Assembly (NCBI RefSeq): GCF_000577245.1
Contig: NZ_CBYO010000016.1
Span: forward strand, 1 to 64,000
Length of the DNA stretch: 64,000 nt
Reading direction: 5' to 3'
DNA from: Paucisalibacillus algeriensis
Lineage (GTDB): Bacteria > Bacillota > Bacilli > Bacillales > Amphibacillaceae
Position numbers and translations under genes: made by a program. This document shows positions 23,716 through 31,795 of this stretch, one piece after another (the stretch's first letter is position 1; the number at the start of each line of letters is the position of its first letter). Under the pieces are notes generated by a model. That model was not told the origin of the DNA. It did not search any database and saw nothing but the letters and a program-made list of their open reading frames with translations.

Positions 23716-25389
23716 ATGAAAAAACAGTGGTGGAAGGAAAGTGTGGTTTACCAGGTATACCCACGTAGCTTTAATGATAGTAATGGTGATGGAATAGGCG
23801 ATATTAAAGGAATCACAGAAAAGCTAGATTACTTAAAAAATCTAGGAATCGATGTTATTTGGCTATCTCCAGTTTACAAATCACCGAATGATGATAATGG
23901 CTATGACATTAGTAATTACAAGGATATTATGGATGAGTTCGGATCGATGGCAGATTGGGAAGAACTTCTTGCAGAGATTCACAATCGTGATATGAAACTG
24001 ATTATGGATTTAGTTGTAAACCATTCTTCAGATGAGCACGCTTGGTTTGCAGAGTCTCGTAAATCTAAAGATAACCCTTATCGTGATTACTATATTTGGC
24101 GCCCCGGTAAGGATGGGCGTGAGCCAAATAACTGGGAATCGACATTTAGTGGTTCTGCTTGGCAATATGATGAAGCAACCGATGAGTATTTCTTGCATGT
24201 TTTCAGTAAAAAACAACCAGATTTAAACTGGGAAAATGAAAAGCTTCGCCGAGAGGTATATGACATGATGAATTGGTGGTTGGATAAAGGAATTGACGGT
24301 TTCCGTATGGATGTCATCAACTTTATTTCTAAGGAGGAAGGCCTTCCAGACGCACCAAATCCAGAAGGGAATAAGTACGTTGGCGGGGGACAGTACTATA
24401 TTAACGGCCCCAAAATTCATGATTATTTACAGGAAATGCATCAAGAAGTTTTGTCTAAACGCGATATTTTAACAGTTGGAGAAATGCCTGGAGCAAGTGT
24501 GGAGGATGCAAAACTTTATACGGATCCGAATCGTGAGGAATTAAACATGGTATTTACATTCGAACATATGGATTTAGACTCTGGTCCTGGAGGTAAATGG
24601 AATTTTAAGCACCTTCGTTTACGTGATTTGAAGGAAAATATTACGAAATGGCAGAAGGGCTTACATAGTATTGGTTGGAATAGCTTATACTTGAACAACC
24701 ATGACCAACCAAGAATGGTGTCTCGTTTTGGGGATGATAAGACGTACCGTATAGAATCTGCTAAAATGCTTGGAACATTCTTGCACATGCTACAAGGAAC
24801 GCCTTACGTTTATCAAGGGGAAGAAATTGGGATGACGAATATTCGCTTTGACTCTATTGATGATTACCGGGATATTGAAATACTGAATATGTATAAGGAA
24901 AAAGTGGTGGAAGGTAATGAGCCTCACGACAAAGTAATGGAATCCATATATGTTAAAGGTCGTGACAATGCAAGAACCCCAATGCAATGGGATGAGAGTG
25001 AAAATGCTGGATTTACAACTGGTACACCATGGATCGAAGTGAATCCAAATTATAGGGAAATTAATGCAGAACAAGCGGTTAAGGATAACAATTCCATTTA
25101 TCATTATTACCGTAAACTGATTCAATTACGTAAGGAAAATCCAATTATTGTTTATGGCGACTATACATTATTGGATGAGGAGAATGAGAAGGTTTATTCC
25201 TATTTGAGAAGCTATAACAATCAAAGACTTCTTGTTGTAACAAACTTTAGTGCAGAGGAATTGGACTATAAGGTTCCTGCTGAGTTTTCGGATGGTGAGT
25301 TATTGATTGGCAATTATCTGGATGTCGATAGGACGGTTGAAAGTACTATTCAGTTGAGACCTTATGAGGCAAGAGTTTATATTGGTTAA
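23716..25389 (+). CDS. malL: Oligo-1,6-glucosidase / alpha-glucosidase (GH13)
   Basis: Cytoplasmic GH13 enzyme of 557 residues that cleaves alpha-1,6 (and often alpha-1,4) bonds of isomaltose-type oligosaccharides. It shows WWKESVVYQVYPRSF, the calcium loop DSNGDGIGD, the catalytic nucleophile Asp199 in GFRMDVIN, the acid/base Glu256 in VGEMPG, and Asp330 in NNHDQPRM. These positions agree closely with Bacillus oligo-1,6-glucosidase. I use ATG 23716, after AGAGGAG, not the ATG at 23689, which lies before that site. No transporter is adjacent. Confidence 0.92.
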   Translation: MKKQWWKESVVYQVYPRSFNDSNGDGIGDIKGITEKLDYLKNLGIDVIWLSPVYKSPNDDNGYDISNYKDIMDEFGSMADWEELLAEIHNRDMKLIMDLVVNHSSDEHAWFAESRKSKDNPYRDYYIWRPGKDGREPNNWESTFSGSAWQYDEATDEYFLHVFSKKQPDLNWENEKLRREVYDMMNWWLDKGIDGFRMDVINFISKEEGLPDAPNPEGNKYVGGGQYYINGPKIHDYLQEMHQEVLSKRDILTVGEMPGASVEDAKLYTDPNREELNMVFTFEHMDLDSGPGGKWNFKHLRLRDLKENITKWQKGLHSIGWNSLYLNNHDQPRMVSRFGDDKTYRIESAKMLGTFLHMLQGTPYVYQGEEIGMTNIRFDSIDDYRDIEILNMYKEKVVEGNEPHDKVMESIYVKGRDNARTPMQWDESENAGFTTGTPWIEVNPNYREINAEQAVKDNNSIYHYYRKLIQLRKENPIIVYGDYTLLDEENEKVYSYLRSYNNQRLLVVTNFSAEELDYKVPAEFSDGELLIGNYLDVDRTVESTIQLRPYEARVYIG

Positions 25390-25395
25390 ATGAGT

Positions 25396-25439
25396 AAAGG
25401 CACAACTAGCGGGATTACTTTTGCTAGTTATGCCTTTTT
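25396..25439. terminator. Terminator of malL, between convergent genes
   Basis: AAAGGC and AACTAGC (25396-25410) pair with GCTAGTT and GCCTTT, with T5 following. Confidence 0.85.
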
Positions 25440-25468
25440 ATTTGTTTCACATTTCGTTATTGTTTTTT

Positions 25469-26560
25469 TTAATAAAACCTTTTAAACCCTTCAAAGTGCT
25501 TTTTCCAATAAGCATTATCTAAACTAGTAATGACCACGCCATCACTTGAAGCATGGATGAATTCATTGTTTCCAATATATATCCCAACATGGGAAATACC
25601 AGATTTGTAGGTTCCTTCAAAGAATACTAGATCGCCAACCTTGGGTGTATTTACATAATAGGAACGCATATGGTAGCCTTCACTTGAATAACGGTTAGTG
25701 TTCAATCCGGCTTCTTTATAGGCATAGTAAATAAATCCACTACAGTCAAATCCATTAGGCGTTGCTCCACCCCATACATAGCCAACTCCTAATTGGTTTT
25801 TGGCTGTTTTAATTAATTGGTCGACATTATAGCTAATCTCCTTGGGAGGTGTTTCAGCCTTAGGAGTTTCTACTTTTGCGCCATCCCCAATAGTTAGCTT
25901 TTGTCCAATATAAATCATATCGGATTTTAAGTTATTCCATTTCTTTAAGTTTGCTACGGTAACTTTATGTTCTATTGCGATTCGTGACAAGGTGTCACCT
26001 GACTTAACCGTGTAAACAGAAGTAGATGGAACCTTTTGATCTTTAGAGTTGTTTGTTGGTTTTTCCACTTTCTGATCTGCTTTGTTGTTCGGCTTCTCCG
26101 TTTTAGCTGGTTCCGGTTTGTTTACTACAAAAACATTTCCTGGATAAATCAGTGTCGAATTTAGGTTATTCCATTTCATTAAATTTTGAAGTCAAACCTT
26201 GTGTTTGGAGGCAATCCCACTTAGTGTATCACCAGATTTAACCGTATATGTAGTAGCTTTTGCCGTACTTGGTTTTTGTGATTCTTTTGGTTTGGTAGTT
26301 TCGGTTTTATTACTTGTATTATTGTTAGATGAAGTTCTTTCTGTTACAAGGACTTGATTCGGGAAAATGATATCACTTGTTAAATTATTGAACGATTTCA
26401 ATTGTGTAACACTTACATTATGTTTTTGTGCAATCACCCAGAGTGAATCGCCGCTCTGAACTTTGTACGTGCTTGCTGCCTCTGCTTCTTCCACACCAAA
26501 TAATGCAGATGCAATGAAAGCAGTCGCAGTCACCGACATAAATATTTTCTTATTACCCAA
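25469..26560 (-). pseudogene. LysM-NlpC/P60 cell-wall hydrolase with an in-frame stop
   Basis: A single frame of 364 codons encodes a secreted D,L-endopeptidase-like protein, interrupted by one TGA at 26194-26192. The first part (TTG start after GGGGAGG) has a signal peptide (to AEAAS), a LysM (YKVQSGDSLWVIAQKH) and the start of a second LysM. After the stop, the frame goes on with the rest of that LysM (LMKWNNLNSTLIYP), a third LysM (YTVKSGDTLSRIAIEH) and a C-terminal NlpC/P60 domain with FDCSGFIYYAY (catalytic Cys) and GISHVGIYIG. Where the stop stands, the other repeats have Thr or Ser (HKV-T, HNV-S). So it looks like a recent nonsense change (such as TCA to TGA) or a read-through codon; otherwise the frame is intact. 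Confidence 0.85.
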
Positions 26561-26676
26561 TACTATACCTCCCCATAAACTATTATTCTATGAAGATAGT
26601 ATACTATAGTTTTGTCGAAGATAGTAGATTTATGTGGAAAAACAGGTAAAAATAGCCATGTCATTTATCTCAGATA

Positions 26677-27723
26677 TTAATTACTTGGGATTCTCTTCAT
26701 AACTAATATCACAAAATAAAACAATCCAATATACCCAAATAACGGATAAAGGACAGAGAGTAACTGGCCATATCCATACTGCTGACTAATTATAAAGATA
26801 ATCAATAAAATACCCAATACTGCATGATTATTTTTTACCCCGAAACTCATCTTCACTTGGCGACTTATCCCATATACATTGGCTGTTACCGTATTAAATA
26901 TTTCACTAAAGATAATTAGTAAGAACAACATATGTATGAGTCCACCGAATTGCTTTACAATTTCTGCCATTGGAATTTCGAAGGCGAATGTTGCCGGATT
27001 CACCAATAAGGAAAAATGGCTTAATAGTAATAGAATAAGTAATCCAAGTCCTCCTAAGAAACCGCCCCATCGTAATATTTTTTCATCTTTCATTTCTTTC
27101 CCTAAAGGGACGAGGACAACCATTGCAGTAATTACATTAAAGGACGCATAAGTAAAAGGTGATATTGCCCAAAACGGATGTTCCGGGATTTTGATGGATA
27201 AAAAGGGAGTGAGTAATTGTGCTGGATCGTGGTCAAATATAGAAACAAATATAAAGAAACCAAACAGAATGATTAATGGAACAATGTAAGAATTAATCGC
27301 AAATAATCCTTTTAATCCTTTCATTACTACTAGATAAGCGAGTAGAATCGTAGATATTATCCCGACAAAGTATGGAACACCTAACTGTTCATGAAAAACA
27401 GCTCCTGCACCTGATAACATCACCGAGGTAACGGACATCACAATGATAAAAATCATGATATTTATCAGTTTTCCCCATTTAATACCAAACAAATATTCAT
27501 TAAACTCCTTATAAGAATAAGCTTCAATCTGTGCAGAGATTAACATGATCTTCGTTCCAAAATAGGTTAGGAGATAACAGCTAATGATAATACCTATTGT
27601 CCCAAGCGCTCCAAAGTTACTAAAGAATGTTACAATTTCCTTTCCCGTTGCAAAACCAGCCCCAATAACGGTACCGATATAAGTTGCCGCTACAAGTATT
27701 ATGGCTATCCAATGTTTCATCAC
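26677..27723 (-). CDS. YkvI-like membrane protein (APC/LeuT-fold superfamily)
   Basis: Integral membrane protein of 348 residues with about ten hydrophobic segments. The start region MKHWIAIILVAATYIGTVIGAGFATGKE resembles the first helix of LeuT-fold transporters (GAGFATG), and LFLLIIFSEIFNTVTANVYG is typical of the Bacillus YkvI family. The substrate is not known. AGGAGG lies 8 bp before the ATG. It stands alone; a c-di-GMP riboswitch unit lies behind its promoter on the other strand. Confidence 0.82.
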   Translation of the reverse strand: MMKHWIAIILVAATYIGTVIGAGFATGKEIVTFFSNFGALGTIGIIISCYLLTYFGTKIMLISAQIEAYSYKEFNEYLFGIKWGKLINIMIFIIVMSVTSVMLSGAGAVFHEQLGVPYFVGIISTILLAYLVVMKGLKGLFAINSYIVPLIILFGFFIFVSIFDHDPAQLLTPFLSIKIPEHPFWAISPFTYASFNVITAMVVLVPLGKEMKDEKILRWGGFLGGLGLLILLLLSHFSLLVNPATFAFEIPMAEIVKQFGGLIHMLFLLIIFSEIFNTVTANVYGISRQVKMSFGVKNNHAVLGILLIIFIISQQYGYGQLLSVLYPLFGYIGLFYFVILVMKRIPSN

Positions 27724-27886
27724 GCATACCTCCTACTACATGTATATGATGTTTGGAAGAAGATTAGACAAGCTTTGTGGAGTGCACTTAATGGAATTTC
27801 TAGGATGGTTACTGAGTATATATTCTAATCTACCTTGACATTACTCGAATATCATAGAATAATAGTACATAATAATTATCGTATGA

Positions 27887-27966
27887 AAGGGCAAATTCAC
27901 TGAAAGGTGAAGACGCAAAACTATATAGGCTAACGTTAAATAACCATGCCAGCCAGCTACCGAATA
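27887..27966 (+). promoter_or_regulatory. c-di-GMP-I (GEMM) riboswitch
   Basis: The sequence matches the GEMM-I core in order: GGGCAAA, a hairpin capped by GAAA (TTCAC-TGAAAG-GTGAA), GACGCAAAAC, TAGGCTAA, then ATGCCAGCCAGCTACCGA. A promoter TTGACA (27835-27840) with AATAAT 17 bp on lies upstream. Downstream CCTCC (27973-27977) can pair with the ribosome binding site GGAGG (27999-28003), so translation control is likely. It precedes the 39-codon gene at 28012. Confidence 0.88.
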
Positions 27967-28011
27967 CATGTTCCTCCGTACGATTCATTAACCATAATGG
28001 AGGTATCTTTT

Positions 28012-28131
28012 ATGCGATGGGTACATAGATTTGTGTATTCCTACTATTCTACTATTAATAAGGATTGTATTAATTCGGAATACAAGTTAGTACTTAAAAA
28101 GCGTATGTCATACCATGAATTAAAATTATGA
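28012..28131 (+). CDS. 39-residue cationic peptide under c-di-GMP riboswitch, copy 1
   Basis: Small gene of unknown function: 39 residues starting MRWVHRFVYSYY and ending KRMSYHELKL. It is basic, rich in Tyr, His, Lys and Arg, and has one Cys (19). GGAGG lies 8 bp before the ATG, and a longer frame from 27946 would begin inside the riboswitch. A second peptide of the same length at 51495 shares 20 of 39 residues without gaps, also after a c-di-GMP-type leader. This conservation at protein level, with strong RBS and a terminator right after, supports a real gene. There is no signal peptide that I can see. Confidence 0.8.
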   Translation: MRWVHRFVYSYYSTINKDCINSEYKLVLKKRMSYHELKL

Positions 28132-28135
28132 TACC

Positions 28136-28180
28136 AAGGCGGTTTACTCGTTATATGAAACGAGTGGGTCGTCTTTTAAT
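28136..28180 (+). terminator. Terminator after peptide gene 1
   Basis: AAGGCG (28136-28141) pairs with CGTCTT (28170-28175) around an inner ACTCGTT/AACGAGT stem, followed by TTAATTT. It makes the riboswitch-peptide unit monocistronic. Confidence 0.75.
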
Positions 28181-28211
28181 TTCTTGGTGTAAGTGTTGTG
28201 AGAGGGAGTCA

Positions 28212-28320
28212 CGCGGGAACTTTAGGAAATTGCTGGGATTTAGTCGGAAACACTTGAGGTATGATGAATAACGCGCAACGGAGATGATTTGGCGTGGAAA
28301 CATTGCTAAGGTGTGCGAGT
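28212..28320. repeat. CGCG array with 21-bp period, cluster 3 (degenerate)
   Basis: CGCG cores at 28212 and 28272. Near-matches stand at about 28233 (GCTGGG), 28254 (TTGAGG), 28293 (CGTGG) and 28315 (GCGAG), keeping a ~21-bp step. It follows the peptide gene terminator. The rest of 28321-28500 shows nothing I recognise. Confidence 0.5.
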
Positions 28321-28510
28321 TAGAGTGCTGCTTCTCTTGAGAATAATGCATGCTCTTGTGACTTCGTAGTGATGTCGCATGAGCTAGTTCATATCCTACT
28401 CTGAAAATTATGTGAAATAGTTCACTATTTACAAAAATGGTGATTTTGGGGTAAAATAAATACGTATTATCGAAATTAATTTCCTATATCTGTGTAACTT
28501 CATGTTTAAA

Positions 28511-28646
28511 TTGGTAGTTCTGCATAATGGAATATACTCTTCTTTAGGGCTTATTTTTCCCCCACGGGCCCGATTATGTCAACGTTTATAAAAACGATAT
28601 ATGTGGCGAAATATGAATCGACACAACGGGTGTGTCTTTTTATTTT
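28511..28646 (+). promoter_or_regulatory. Promoter and early terminator in the leader of the symporter gene
   Basis: TTGGTA (28511-28516), 16-bp spacer and TATACT (28533-28538) could be a promoter. About 80 nt later an intrinsic terminator stands at 28620-28646 (GACACA with TGTGTC, then TTTTTATTTT), still 150 nt ahead of the gene at 28798. The arrangement suggests attenuation, but I do not recognise a known riboswitch here. Confidence 0.5.
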
Positions 28647-28797
28647 GCAAGGAATTTATAGCGATGACTTTGGATGTTGCCTACCCTATAGGCGAACGTC
28701 AAGTTTTCTATTACTTCGGATAAAATAGTGTAATAGATTTTTTACCTTGCCAAAGCACAGTTTATTCAAATACATCAAGAAGGTAGGGCGATTTTTT

Positions 28798-30063
28798 ATG
28801 AAAAAATTCAAATTAAGTTTAGCTAGCCAAATTTTTATCGGTCTAATTTTAGGGATTATCGTTGGTGGGTTATTTTACGGAAGTGAAACAGCACAAAGTA
28901 TTTTACAACCATTTGGTGACCTATTTATCCGTTTAATTAAAATGATTGTAGTTCCAATTGTGTTATCAAGTATTATTGTTGCGGTTGCAGGTGTTGGTGA
29001 TATTAAATCCGTTGGGAAACTTGGGGCGAAATCATTAACTTACTTTATTGGTATGACGTTGGTAGCAATTGCTATCGGTCTTATCTCGGCCAATATATTT
29101 CAGCCTGGTGCTGGTCTAAATATGGACAAGCTTGAGCAAACGGACATCTCAAGTTATGTATCCACATCGGAAGAACAAGAAGGAAAATCAATTGCAGATA
29201 CGCTACTTCATATTGTTCCAACCAATCCTATTGAAGCAATGGTGGAAGGTGATATGCTAGCAATTATCTTCTTTTCTGTAGTATTTGGTCTAGGAGTTGC
29301 TGCCATTGGTGAGCGAGGTAAGCCGGTACTAAGATTCTTCGAAGGTGTGGCACATGCTATGTTCTATGTGACCAACCTATTTATGAAATATGCGCCAATC
29401 GGCGTCTTTGCTTTGATTGGTGTAACCATTTCGAAATATGGATTTACTTCACTGATTCCATTGGGTAAATTGGCTATTACGGTTTATGGAACGATGATTT
29501 TCTTTGTAATTGTGATTTTAGGGTTAATGGCCAAGATTATTGGATTAAATATCTTTAAATTATTGAAGTTGATTAAGGAAGAATTATTATTAGCATTCTC
29601 AACTTCTAGTTCGGAGACAGTGCTTCCAAGAATTATGGAAAAGATGGAGAAAGCAGGAAGTCCAAAGCACATTGCATCATTTGTTATTCCAACTGGATAC
29701 TCGTTTAATCTAGATGGTTCTGTTTTATACCAAGCGATTGCATCCTTATTTATTGCCCAAATGTTTGGAATTGAACTTAGTATTTGGCAACAAATTACAC
29801 TGATGTTAGTCTTGATGATCACATCAAAAGGAATGGCCGGAGTTCCAGGTGTATCCTTTGTCGTTCTATTAGCGACATTTAGTACGATTGGTCTTCCAGC
29901 TGCTGGATTAGCGTTTATCGCCGGTATCGACCGTATATTAGATATGGGACGCACAGCCGTAAACGTAGTAGGAAATTCCCTAGCAGCCCTAGTCATCGCT
30001 AAATGGGAAGGACAATATAATCCCCCAGTTGAAGATGTGGTAGAGGATGGAGTAACTGCTTAG
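28798..30063 (+). CDS. Dicarboxylate/amino acid:cation symporter (DAACS, GltP/DctA type)
   Basis: Secondary transporter of 421 residues for glutamate/aspartate or C4-dicarboxylates with H+ or Na+. It has the serine-rich AFSTSSSETVLPRIM (hairpin HP1), the GYSFNLDGSVLYQAIASLF helix, the GVPGVSFVVLL segment (HP2) and DRILDMGRTAVNVVGNSLA, which binds the substrate. ATG 28798 follows AGGTAGGG; an earlier ATG at 28747 adds 17 doubtful residues. Substrate cannot be fixed from sequence. A strong terminator follows at 30163. Confidence 0.92.
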   Translation: MKKFKLSLASQIFIGLILGIIVGGLFYGSETAQSILQPFGDLFIRLIKMIVVPIVLSSIIVAVAGVGDIKSVGKLGAKSLTYFIGMTLVAIAIGLISANIFQPGAGLNMDKLEQTDISSYVSTSEEQEGKSIADTLLHIVPTNPIEAMVEGDMLAIIFFSVVFGLGVAAIGERGKPVLRFFEGVAHAMFYVTNLFMKYAPIGVFALIGVTISKYGFTSLIPLGKLAITVYGTMIFFVIVILGLMAKIIGLNIFKLLKLIKEELLLAFSTSSSETVLPRIMEKMEKAGSPKHIASFVIPTGYSFNLDGSVLYQAIASLFIAQMFGIELSIWQQITLMLVLMITSKGMAGVPGVSFVVLLATFSTIGLPAAGLAFIAGIDRILDMGRTAVNVVGNSLAALVIAKWEGQYNPPVEDVVEDGVTA

Positions 30064-30090
30064 ACGGTATTTGGGGTTCCTTAGTTTTAA

Positions 30091-30138
30091 GGTGCCTGTC
30101 ACTCCTCGAATAAGCTCGAAGTTTGTCGAAGGAATATG
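30091..30138 (+). repeat. REP family A, single end
   Basis: GGTGCCTGTCACTCC followed by a small hairpin TCGA-ATAAGC-TCGA and GTCGAAGG. The same head recurs at 31571, 52090, 52610 and 56381, and reversed at 31678 and 57420. Confidence 0.8.
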
Positions 30139-30162
30139 GTTTGATTCATAATTTTATTTTCG

Positions 30163-30223
30163 CCCGATTTGCTAATGTACGGCTGTAAACAGTTAAGCCG
30201 TGTATCAGCAAATCGGGTTTTTT
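30163..30223 (+). terminator. Terminator of the symporter gene
   Basis: CCCGATTTGCT pairs with AGCAAATCGGG, with TACGGCT/AGCCGT inside, then TTTTTT. Confidence 0.87.
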
Positions 30224-30242
30224 ATCGACATAATCTAATTAG

Positions 30243-30294
30243 AGGGACAGTCCCTCGCCACTTTAAAGTGCTAAAGTGTTGAGGGACTGTCCCT
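30243..30294. repeat. REP family B, full palindrome
   Basis: AGGGACAGTCCCTC (30243-30256) pairs with GAGGGACTGTCCCT (30281-30294); the middle contains CACTTTAAAGTG. Further copies lie at 30993, 35159 and 38046. It lies upstream of the RAYT gene. Confidence 0.85.
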
Positions 30295-30467
30295 GCTATC
30301 ACTATTTTATTATTTTGTTTTATGTTTTTTGTGCTAAAACTGTGTATTTTCTATTGAAAGTGTAAGTATTGAAACTTACACCCCTCCCATAAAGAGTTTT
30401 TCTTCATTTGTAATATTTTTTTATCGGCATTATACTTTCTCCTAAACAATGAAAGGAGTTTTGTAAA

Positions 30468-31076
30468 ATGCCAAGGAAGCATCGTGTATGGTTTCCCGGT
30501 GCTACATATCATATTACTGCTCGGGGAAACCGTAAAGATACGATTTTTTATGATACGGAGGACTATGAAACTTATTTAGAGCTATTGTATGTATGTAAAG
30601 ATAGGGACCAGCTTGAACTTCATGCATACTGCCTCATGCCTAACCACATTCATCTTCTTATGGAGACTAAGGATACACCCCCAGGTAAAATTATAAAGTA
30701 CATCCACATGAATTACGCTATCGCCTTTAATAAAAAATATAATTTCACAGGACATTTGTTTCAAGGAAGGTACAATGCAAAACTAGTACTGGATGATCAA
30801 TATTTTCTTCAAGCCAGCAAATACATCCATTTAAATCCTACAGAGGCTAATATCGTAAAAAATGTGGGAGACTATAAATGGAGTAGCTATCGCGCGTACT
30901 TAGGAGTGGAAGTGCCTATTGTAACAACAGAAAAAACGCTTAAGCACTTCCAAACAAGTGAGGATTACATCAAATTTGTTCTAAAAAAAGAAGAAACCTC
31001 AACGCTTTATCACTTTAAAGCGTTGAGGGACTGTCCCTCTTTAATTAAAATCTCTCATTTCCAAGTAGTTTTTTAG
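30468..31076 (+). CDS. REP-associated tyrosine transposase (RAYT, Y1_Tnp)
   Basis: Single-strand DNA endonuclease family of 202 residues. The start PRKHRVWFPGATYHITARGN is typical of bacterial RAYTs, the metal-binding HUH is in AYCLMPNHIHLLME, and the candidate nucleophile Tyr lies in the helix KYIHMNYAIAFNKKY. QASKYIHLNPTEANIV follows. Such proteins cut and join REP hairpins. The last ~25 residues (from about LYHFKALRDCPSL) are read out of a family B REP, so the original stop may lie elsewhere. Family B REPs flank the gene on both sides. It seems intact. Confidence 0.9.
   Translation: MPRKHRVWFPGATYHITARGNRKDTIFYDTEDYETYLELLYVCKDRDQLELHAYCLMPNHIHLLMETKDTPPGKIIKYIHMNYAIAFNKKYNFTGHLFQGRYNAKLVLDDQYFLQASKYIHLNPTEANIVKNVGDYKWSSYRAYLGVEVPIVTTEKTLKHFQTSEDYIKFVLKKEETSTLYHFKALRDCPSLIKISHFQVVF
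30993..31042. repeat. REP family B copy overlapping the RAYT 3' end
   Basis: CCTCAACGCTTTA pairs with TAAAGCGTTGAGG, followed by the palindrome GAGGGACTGTCCCTC. It overlaps the final codons of the RAYT gene and the end of the convergent gene. Confidence 0.8.
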
Positions 31077-31502
31077 CTTTTGAATTTGTTCCTTATATAT
31101 AAATTTTCCCAGTCCTCCAAAAAGCTTCGTTATGATGCGATAGTATAGGTTGCTTGGGATTATACTCGATTCCAATACAATCCTTGTTCCATCGTAATCT
31201 CTATAAAGATAATATCTAGTAAAAGCTTTTCCTTCCTTTGAGTAACCTTCCATCATAATTTTATTAGGAGGATCGTACTCGGTTAATACAATTTCTGTTC
31301 TAATAGTTTTCTTTTCAATTCGTTGAACGGACGTAAATTTGGTTCCTGGAATATTCTCTTGCTTCCCATTTTCATAGATATTCTCCACAAAAAAGTCATT
31401 CCAAATTCTGATCTTTTCGTCATCATCTAAATAATCAAACACAACATCAATCGGTGCATAAATAAATTCTTCCAAACGAAATAATAATTTTTCTTCCATC
31501 AT
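31041..31502 (-). CDS. SRPBCC-fold protein (START/polyketide cyclase-like)
   Basis: Protein of 153 residues with the layout of SRPBCC small-ligand domains: an opening FRLEEFIYAPIDVVFDYLDD, a middle ENIPGTKFTSVQRI and a C-terminal helix (YKEQIQKLKNYLE). Its ligand is unknown. AGGGAAC lies just before two ATGs. Its 3' end overlaps the RAYT gene end on the other strand, inside a REP. Confidence 0.75.
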   Translation of the reverse strand: MMEEKLLFRLEEFIYAPIDVVFDYLDDDEKIRIWNDFFVENIYENGKQENIPGTKFTSVQRIEKKTIRTEIVLTEYDPPNKIMMEGYSKEGKAFTRYYLYRDYDGTRIVLESSIIPSNLYYRIITKLFGGLGKFIYKEQIQKLKNYLEMRDFN

Positions 31503-31570
31503 GTTCCCTATCTTTCTACCATAATATAGGGGGAATAGAAATCCCTTAGGAAGATTATACTTGGGATTTT

Positions 31571-31678
31571 GGTGCCTGTCACTCCCCTAGTTATGTCGTA
31601 TCCTGTCTACTGGAAAAGAATAGTTCTCATGGAGGACTTTCGACAATATAATACAAAAACCGGGGAGTGACAGGCACC
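31571..31678. repeat. REP family A, full inverted pair
   Basis: GGTGCCTGTCACTCCCC (31571-31587) and its exact reverse complement (31662-31678) flank 74 bp. This is the only two-ended family A unit in the window and defines the element. Confidence 0.85.
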
Positions 31679-31795
31679 CATAAACAAGGTTATAATTATG
31701 TTTAGTTGTTATATGTTTTTTTGTAAACGGTGTCATGTCGTTTGCTATTTTTATAGATTAATGGATTTGAACTTTGCTTAAAAAGGGGATTTTTT

